Made by a program: the position numbers and the translations under genes. A DNA stretch of 28,700 nucleotides from DASVAL01 sp035649575 (GTDB lineage Bacteria > Planctomycetota > UBA1135 > UBA2386), in assembly GCA_035649575.1 (NCBI GenBank), contig DASRJH010000075.1, positions 1 to 28,700 on the forward strand, given 5' to 3'. Shown in pieces: positions 24,046-28,700 of this stretch; position 1 is the first letter of the stretch; each line of letters begins with the position of its first letter. The notes beneath the pieces are model-generated. The model worked only from the letters and a program-made list of their open reading frames with translations. It was not told the DNA's origin and made no database searches.

Positions 24046-24072
24046 CCTTTCCTTTCCCGGTAGAGAAAGGTG
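24046..24072 (+). promoter_or_regulatory. ribosome site of the patatin gene within a hairpin
   Basis: AAAGGTG at 24066-24072, five bases before ATG 24078, is the best ribosome site in the window. Its GAAAGG (24065-24070) can pair with CCTTTC at 24051-24056, or with a second overlapping CCTTTC at 24046-24051. Pairing would hide the site, so translation could be regulated by RNA folding. Confidence 0.35.
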
Positions 24073-24077
24073 CAGGC

Positions 24078-26690
24078 ATGTCCACGAGAGATCTTCGTTC
24101 GCGCGTCAAGTCGTTGGCGCGCCTCCTGAAGCAGGAGATCGACGACCACCTGCTGTTCTGGACGGCGCTCGTGGTGACGTCGTTCGTGTTCGTCACGGTG
24201 CCGCAGGTCTCCCACATCTGGCGGCAGATCGAACCGGCCGGCATGGGCTTGCTGTGCGTGCCGTTCGTGGTGTTCCTCTTCGCCGTCATCTGCTTCTACG
24301 GCCTGTCCGTGTTCACGGTCATGCGCCCGTTGCCCCTCAGCCACGTGCAGCTGCGCGTCGCGCACTGGCATGCGCGTCGGCCGCAGCAGCTCTGGCGCTG
24401 GCTCGCCCGCTTCTGCTGGTTGTCGGTGGAATACAGTTGCCGGCTGGTGCCGGCGGCGCGCGAGTGGCTCTGGCGCGAGCCGGTTCGGCGCGGCACGCGC
24501 TGCCTCTACACGGCACTCGCGGCGCTGGTGATGGCGCTGGCGATCTTCGTGTTCGGTGCGTCGCCCGATGGCAGCTCCGCCTACCCGCTGGCGGCTGTGC
24601 TTTGCCGCAACATCGGGCTGCTGGTGTTCCTGATCGGGCTCTGGTTGTTCTGGCCTTCGTCGACTCGCCGCGTGCACCACATCGGTCCCGCCGTCGGGCG
24701 CTTGATCAGCTGGTTCCTGGTCACGAGCCTCGTCGGGGAAGCGGTGTGGATCCTCGCGGGCCATGGCTGGCTCGGCGTCTCCTACCGTCTCTACTCGATC
24801 TGGGCGGTCTGCCACCTGTTCACGATGGCGGCGCTCATCGCGCTGCTGATCGACCGCATGCACGTCGAGTGGCGAGCTCCCGTGCGCCCGGTCGCGATGC
24901 TCGTGGTCGTGTTCCTGGCGTTGACGCAAGGTGACCCGGCGCGGGTCGATCCGCGGGAAGCGGAGCGTTTCGTCGGCAACCGTGCGCATCAGGTGGTGCA
25001 GGCGGAATCCGCGCCGCTGCCCCGTCCGGAGTGGCGGAAGGAGCTGCTGCTGCGCATCGAGGCCATCCCGGTGCACGAGGGGCCGGTAGTGCTCGTCGCC
25101 GCCAGCGGCGGGGGGTCGCGGGCCGCGATCTTCACCGCGTTGGTGCTCGAGCTGCTGGCACGCACGCCAGTCGACTGCGGACCGATCGTTGGACGATCGA
25201 CCGCTTCGCTGCCGGGAAGGACCTTTGCAGACAACATCGTGCTGATCAGCAGCGTCTCCGGCGGCAGCCTCGCGGCGGCTGACTTCGTGACCGAACGAGC
25301 CCGCGGGAACCATCTGTGCGCGGCCGACCCGCCGAGGAACTCGACCGAGTCCGAGCTGCAGTGTGTGTGCCTGGCGCGGCTGCGTTCCTTCTTGGACAGT
25401 CTCGCGAAGTCGGCACCGCCGGACCAGCCGCATGTGGACCTCGACGACACGATTGCGTCCCTGCAGGAGTGGCGCCGACTCGAACGCGAGCTGACCGCGA
25501 ATCTGCGTGAGAGCATGCCGGCTGCCGACGAAGCCGTGCGGGCGCAGCTCGACGTCGTCGATCGGTGGCTGGCGCTGCTCGAGGCGATCCACTGGCTGCA
25601 GACGCACGAGCACGAAGCGCGCGCCGCCGAAGCCGGGGCCGACGACACGACGCGCGTCGGCTGGGTCCTGCACAGCCGCAACCTCGACCGCATGTCCACT
25701 GACTTCATGGCACCGCTCCTGCGAGGCATGATGTCGGTGGCGCTCAACCGTGGCGACGCGCTCGCCCGGTTCTGGAACGAGCTGTTCGAGTGGCACGGTG
25801 TCACCAGCCTCCGCGGTCCGGCGCCGCAGCACCTTTGGGCGGAGGCGCAGCGCTCGCCGTTCGTGATCTACAACGCGACTGACGTCGCCCACGGCCGGCG
25901 CCTGGCGATCGGTTTTCCGCCGGTGCCGGAGAATCTGTGGCCGGTCAACGGGACGGCGGCAGCGACCGCGCGGCAGCTGCCGGTCGTGTTCCCCAGCGGG
26001 GAGGGCGGCATGGACGTGGCCTTGGCCCGCGCGGTGCGCATGTCGTCCAACTTCCCGTGGGGCTTCCGGGTGCAGGAGGTGCCGCGCAAGAACGATCCGC
26101 TGCGCATCCTCGACGGCGGCGTACTCGACAACACCGGGCTCGACACGATCTTTCACGTGATCACCGCGCTGCAGCGGGAAGCGGCAGTCCCGGCGTCGGC
26201 GTCCGCGGCGATCCTCGAGGCGCTGCGCGCGCGCGGCGTGCTGCTGCTCGAGATCGACTCGGGCGCCAAGCCGTCGGCGCGGGTCACGCGCGGCATCGCG
26301 GCCGCTGTGGTCGAGCCGTTCGCAGCGCTGACCAACGCCGCCTGGTCGCAGGCGGAGCGGGCCAAGGACTACTACCTCGAGCAGGTGCACCAGATCCTGT
26401 CCCCGAACGTGGATCGACAGCTGGCTTTCCACATGGTGCTCAGCTGCAACGCCGACCACGACAACAGCGACAGCGACAGCGACGTGATGACCGCGTGGAC
26501 GCTCGGACCGCGCGACAAAGCCGAAGTGTTGGCGCGGTTCTTCGGTCAGGTGACTCTATGGGACCGAAGCCGGCGCGAGATCGTCACCGCGCTGCGGGAC
26601 GCCCCTGCGACGGCGGCGGAGATGCCGACCCAGTCGCGATTGGACCGGCGCGCCAACGAGGGCGCGAAGCTGGACCGGCGGAGCAAATGA
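24078..26690 (+). CDS. multi-helix membrane protein with C-terminal patatin-like phospholipase domain
   Basis: The 870-residue product has about seven hydrophobic helices in residues 20-290 (for example FWTALVVTSFVFVTVPQV, LCVPFVVFLFAVICFYGL and VAMLVVVFLALTQ). A patatin domain follows from about 335 to 800. The oxyanion loop is ASGGGSRAA near 343-351, the nucleophile Ser lies in SSVSGGSLA near 392, and the catalytic Asp in LDGGVLDNTG near 678. Patatins hydrolyse acyl chains from lipids; this one should act at the inner membrane, probably on its cytoplasmic face. The insert between the Ser and Asp blocks is long (about 280 residues against roughly 150-200 usual) and partly helical. A short DSDSD run sits near 798. 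ATG 24078 is fixed by AAAGGTG. It diverges from the LolA-like gene; a link to that lipid system is possible but unproven. Confidence 0.82.
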   Translation: MSTRDLRSRVKSLARLLKQEIDDHLLFWTALVVTSFVFVTVPQVSHIWRQIEPAGMGLLCVPFVVFLFAVICFYGLSVFTVMRPLPLSHVQLRVAHWHARRPQQLWRWLARFCWLSVEYSCRLVPAAREWLWREPVRRGTRCLYTALAALVMALAIFVFGASPDGSSAYPLAAVLCRNIGLLVFLIGLWLFWPSSTRRVHHIGPAVGRLISWFLVTSLVGEAVWILAGHGWLGVSYRLYSIWAVCHLFTMAALIALLIDRMHVEWRAPVRPVAMLVVVFLALTQGDPARVDPREAERFVGNRAHQVVQAESAPLPRPEWRKELLLRIEAIPVHEGPVVLVAASGGGSRAAIFTALVLELLARTPVDCGPIVGRSTASLPGRTFADNIVLISSVSGGSLAAADFVTERARGNHLCAADPPRNSTESELQCVCLARLRSFLDSLAKSAPPDQPHVDLDDTIASLQEWRRLERELTANLRESMPAADEAVRAQLDVVDRWLALLEAIHWLQTHEHEARAAEAGADDTTRVGWVLHSRNLDRMSTDFMAPLLRGMMSVALNRGDALARFWNELFEWHGVTSLRGPAPQHLWAEAQRSPFVIYNATDVAHGRRLAIGFPPVPENLWPVNGTAAATARQLPVVFPSGEGGMDVALARAVRMSSNFPWGFRVQEVPRKNDPLRILDGGVLDNTGLDTIFHVITALQREAAVPASASAAILEALRARGVLLLEIDSGAKPSARVTRGIAAAVVEPFAALTNAAWSQAERAKDYYLEQVHQILSPNVDRQLAFHMVLSCNADHDNSDSDSDVMTAWTLGPRDKAEVLARFFGQVTLWDRSRREIVTALRDAPATAAEMPTQSRLDRRANEGAKLDRRSK

Positions 26691-26734
26691 GGACCCGTGC
26701 AAGTGCCGGCAGCGATCCGTCACTGCGTTCGCTC

Positions 26735-26750
26735 CGACGGTCGGCCGTCG
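26735..26750 (+). terminator. short hairpin after the patatin gene
   Basis: CGACGG and CCGTCG form a perfect 6-bp stem with a TCGG loop, 44 bases after the stop at 26690, followed by CTTC. It is short and has no real T tract. Confidence 0.25.
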
Positions 26751-26871
26751 CTTCATCGTGGCGAGGCGTCGACCGAGGAGAATCGCGCGCCATCGCGAGG
26801 CGAACCACGCTGTGAACGCTCGTTCGTCCGAGGCATCCAGCCTCTCGACGGCGATTGCGATCCCGAACAGC

Positions 26872-27057
26872 TCAGCGCTCGTCGGCCAGGGCTTTCATGA
26901 GCAGATCGTACCGGTCGAGCTCGACCCACTCGGCGCGATCACGGCACTCACGAGCACGAACCGGCTCGCCTTCACCATAGGGTCTTCTGACCGGCTCGTC
27001 GCCCGCGCTCGCGAGGTCCTTCGGCAGATCGAGGATGTCGCGCTTCCGGCAAAGCAC
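26872..27057 (-). CDS. possible small hypothetical protein
   Basis: A 61-residue frame from GTG 27057 starts LCRKRDILDLPKDLASAGDE and ends AEWVELDRYDLLMKALADER. It is charged, with a plausible C-terminal amphipathic helix, and most codons end in G or C, unlike the overlapping forward frame. It starts only 20 bases from the divergent ATPase start. The frame stays open upstream to 27115 without another start codon, so it could be the tail of a decayed gene, or a small partner of the ATPase. No ribosome site is seen and no family is recognised. Confidence 0.35.
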   Translation of the reverse strand: MLCRKRDILDLPKDLASAGDEPVRRPYGEGEPVRARECRDRAEWVELDRYDLLMKALADER

Positions 27058-27077
27058 GGCGTCGTTAGACTTCGCGA

Positions 27078-28700
27078 ATGCGACGCAAGACCGAGGCCAA
27101 GAGCCGCGTGCTCACGGGCCACGTGCGGCCCGCAGACCCGTTCGAGCTGATCAAGTGGCTCGCGCACTGCCAGCAGGACGCGCGCAAGGCCGTGGCCGAG
27201 CTGGTGCAGAACTCGCTCGACGCGGGCGCGAAACGCATCGATCTCGTGCGCCGGCGCGAGAAAGGCGTGTTGTGCCTCCAGATCCTCGACGATGGCGAGG
27301 GAGTCATCCCCGAGCTGCCGCGCGCCTCGGCTCTCGAACACGTCGCCACGCACATCGGGCACTCGCGCAAGCGCAACCTCACGCTGCAGCAGCGTCGCGA
27401 GCTCATGGTGCAGGGTCAGTTCGGCATCGGCATCCTTGGCTTCTGGTGCCTCGGCGCGCACTTCGCAATGCGCAGCGCGAGGCCCGGCGAGGAGCCGTGG
27501 GAGCTGCACCTGCGCGCCGAGATGCCGGGCTACGAAGTGCGTCCGAGCCGCGGCCGCCTGTCGTTCGCCTCGGGCACCGAGGTCACGGTGCGCGAGCTGC
27601 ACGAGTCGGTCGTGCATCTGCTCGGTGCGAGGCGACTCGGCGACTACCTGGCGCTCGAGTTGCGCGGCCAGATCCTCGAACAGAAGGCCCACATCACGAT
27701 TCACGACCGCGTCGCGCGCGGCCTCGCGCAGAAGGTGTTCGCGGTCAAGCCCGTGATGTTCCCGGGGCGAAGGCTCGGTCCCGAGCAACTGGTCGTCCTG
27801 GGCCACCGGCCGGCGCGCCTCGAGCTCTACCTCGTGCCGGCCGGCGACGCGGCGCTGCGCGTCAGCTTCGCGGCCGGCGGCACGCTCGTGCTCGACGACC
27901 TCGTGCAGCTCGATCCAGAGCGGCTCGACGGGACCGCGTTCGCGAGCGCGCGCTTCTGCGGCGTGGTCGACTTCCCCGACGTCGAGGTGTCGCCGGGCGC
28001 GCGCCGCGGCGTGAAGCACAGCGAAGCGACGGTGGCACTGGTCGATGCGCTGCGCACGCTGCTGCCCGATCTCGACGGCGAGCTGGCGGCCGAGCAGCGC
28101 CGCAGCGACGAGGAGGTGGAGCAGCGCCAGATCCGCAAGTTGCGCCGCGCGTTCCTGGCGGTGCGCAGCAAGGCGCCCGAGTTCGAGCTGTTCGCCGTGC
28201 GCGGCGCCCATCCCGCCGCGGATGCCGTGGCCGAGCGGCCGGCCTACAGCGTGCCGGGCGAGCTCGCACCTGAACGACCGCTGGCCCCGAACGGCCCGCT
28301 GCCGGAGTCCGATGCTGCCGAGGAACAGGTCGACGACGGTCCCGAGGCTCTGCACTTGTTCCCTCCGGGGCCGCTGCACCACCTCGCGGTGACACCGGAG
28401 CGTACGCGAGTCGAATTGCTCGGCACGCGGCGGCTGCTCGCGATTCCGCGCGACGCCGACCGGCGGCGCCTGCGGCTGCCGCTGCCGGTCGCCTGGCGCG
28501 TGCTGTCGGGACCCGGTCGCATCCAGCCCGAGGGCACCGAGGGCATCGCAGGGCGCTTTCAAGCCGACTACATGGAGGGTGTCAGCGTGATCGAGGCCAG
28601 TGCCTGCGACGGCGAACGCTCGGTCGCGGGGCAGGCCGTGGTGAGGACCGTGCTGGGCAACGAGACCAGCCACCCGGGTCTCGGCATTCCGGCGCCGGCG
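27078..28700 (+). CDS. GHKL (HSP90/MutL-type) ATPase with Ig-like domain, cut by the window end
   Basis: The frame is open for 541 codons to the last base, with no stop. The ATP-binding Bergerat fold is clear: AELVQNSLDAGAKRI with Glu41 and Asn45, LDDGEGV at 70-76 (Asp72, Gly73, Gly75), a lid with HIGHSRKR near 92-99, and GQFGIGILGF at 113-122. A second domain, like the middle domain of HSP90/MutL (about 220-345), follows, then a charged coiled stretch (AAEQRRSDEEVEQRQIRKLR). After an acidic linker, a beta-rich segment from about 470 (WRVLSGPG, then GRFQADYMEGVSVIEASA) resembles an Ig-like BIG-type domain. There is no signal peptide, so it should be cytoplasmic. ATG 27078 has no ribosome site; TAGACT six bases before it suggests a leaderless mRNA. 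The client or partner is unknown. Confidence 0.8.
   Translation, partial: MRRKTEAKSRVLTGHVRPADPFELIKWLAHCQQDARKAVAELVQNSLDAGAKRIDLVRRREKGVLCLQILDDGEGVIPELPRASALEHVATHIGHSRKRNLTLQQRRELMVQGQFGIGILGFWCLGAHFAMRSARPGEEPWELHLRAEMPGYEVRPSRGRLSFASGTEVTVRELHESVVHLLGARRLGDYLALELRGQILEQKAHITIHDRVARGLAQKVFAVKPVMFPGRRLGPEQLVVLGHRPARLELYLVPAGDAALRVSFAAGGTLVLDDLVQLDPERLDGTAFASARFCGVVDFPDVEVSPGARRGVKHSEATVALVDALRTLLPDLDGELAAEQRRSDEEVEQRQIRKLRRAFLAVRSKAPEFELFAVRGAHPAADAVAERPAYSVPGELAPERPLAPNGPLPESDAAEEQVDDGPEALHLFPPGPLHHLAVTPERTRVELLGTRRLLAIPRDADRRRLRLPLPVAWRVLSGPGRIQPEGTEGIAGRFQADYMEGVSVIEASACDGERSVAGQAVVRTVLGNETSHPGLGIPAPA

Larger units (their letters stand above)
23726..24077. other. divergent intergenic region, 352 bp
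   Basis: It separates the LolA-like gene (reverse) and the patatin-domain gene (forward). Besides the promoter-like palindrome near 23750 and the hairpin at 24051-24070, it contains one weakly coding-like reverse frame (listed separately). I see nothing else. Confidence 0.5.
26691..27077. other. 387-bp region with one possible small reverse gene
   Basis: 26691-26871 holds no protein-like frame, only a short hairpin at 26735-26750. 26872-27057 holds a coding-like reverse frame listed separately. The last 20 bases before 27078 hold TAGACT (27066-27071), a possible -10 element for the ATPase gene. Confidence 0.4.

Noticed and set aside
23838..26459. An 873-codon reverse open frame across the patatin gene
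   Set aside because: It is antisense to a protein with clear patatin motifs, and its translation is rich in Arg, His, Gln and Pro, as expected of a shadow in GC-rich DNA.
26455..26490. Short tandem GACAGC-type repeat within the patatin gene
   Set aside because: Only about three units, in frame and encoding a DSDSD run; too short to treat as a repeat element.
26895..28673. A 592-codon reverse frame over the GHKL ATPase
   Set aside because: Antisense to the intact Bergerat-fold motifs and without protein-like character.
1..28700. CRISPR arrays, tRNA or rRNA genes, insertion sequences, attachment sites
   Set aside because: No regularly spaced repeats, cloverleaf-like or rRNA-like stretches, transposase motifs or terminal inverted repeats were noticed on reading; a tool search could still find a weak case.

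Overview
The window is high-GC bacterial chromosome, about 70% GC in the lines I counted and nearer 58-60% at the left edge. It fits a free-living Planctomycetota. Support for that placement: two ECF sigma factors each fused through one membrane segment to a long extracytoplasmic beta-domain tail, a DUF1080 (3-keto-disaccharide hydrolase) lipid/sugar-type secreted protein, and a secreted protein ending in a ~130-residue C-terminal domain (starting near a GTGCPG motif) that I associate with certain planctomycete lineages. The placement is inference; there is no rRNA or marker gene here. I see no tRNA, rRNA, CRISPR array, insertion sequence or phage gene.

Layout. 1-1850 is a lower-GC, accessory-looking edge: a YdeI/OmpD-associated protein, a possible small reverse-strand gene, a SMI1/KNR4-like (SUKH-type) protein and about 350 bp of non-coding sequence. 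1848-6476 carries the first ECF sigma fusion, converging on a secreted DUF1080 protein and a second secreted protein. 6691-9500 holds threonine ammonia-lyase (ilvA), a small DUF1294 membrane protein and an exported parvulin prolyl isomerase, with strong hairpins between the convergent genes. 9646-14769 is a forward run: a galactokinase-family GHMP kinase with altered sugar-site residues, then a zinc alcohol-dehydrogenase-like protein with a large insertion, overlapped by 4 nt by an 812-residue protein of adenosylhomocysteinase-like fold that I cannot assign.

14860-23725 (reverse) contains five genes typical of aryl-polyene-type lipid clusters: LolA-like carrier, MMPL exporter, DUF3261 lipoprotein, beta-ketoacyl synthase and chain-length factor. 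Each adjacent pair overlaps by 4 nt. The set is cut in two by a forward-strand sigma-factor fusion gene (17640-20516) with lower GC. Acyl carrier proteins, ketoreductase, dehydratase and acyltransferases are not in the window. The plausible job is making, exporting and placing a polyene or unusual lipid in the outer membrane.

24078-28700 holds a seven-helix membrane protein with a C-terminal patatin phospholipase domain, a possible small reverse gene, and a GHKL (HSP90/MutL-type) ATPase that continues beyond the window end and carries an Ig-like beta domain after its ATPase region.

Best candidates for something undescribed: the dehydrogenase plus adenosylhomocysteinase-like pair, the split aryl-polyene-like locus with its embedded membrane-tethered sigma factor, and the GHKL-Ig-like ATPase.
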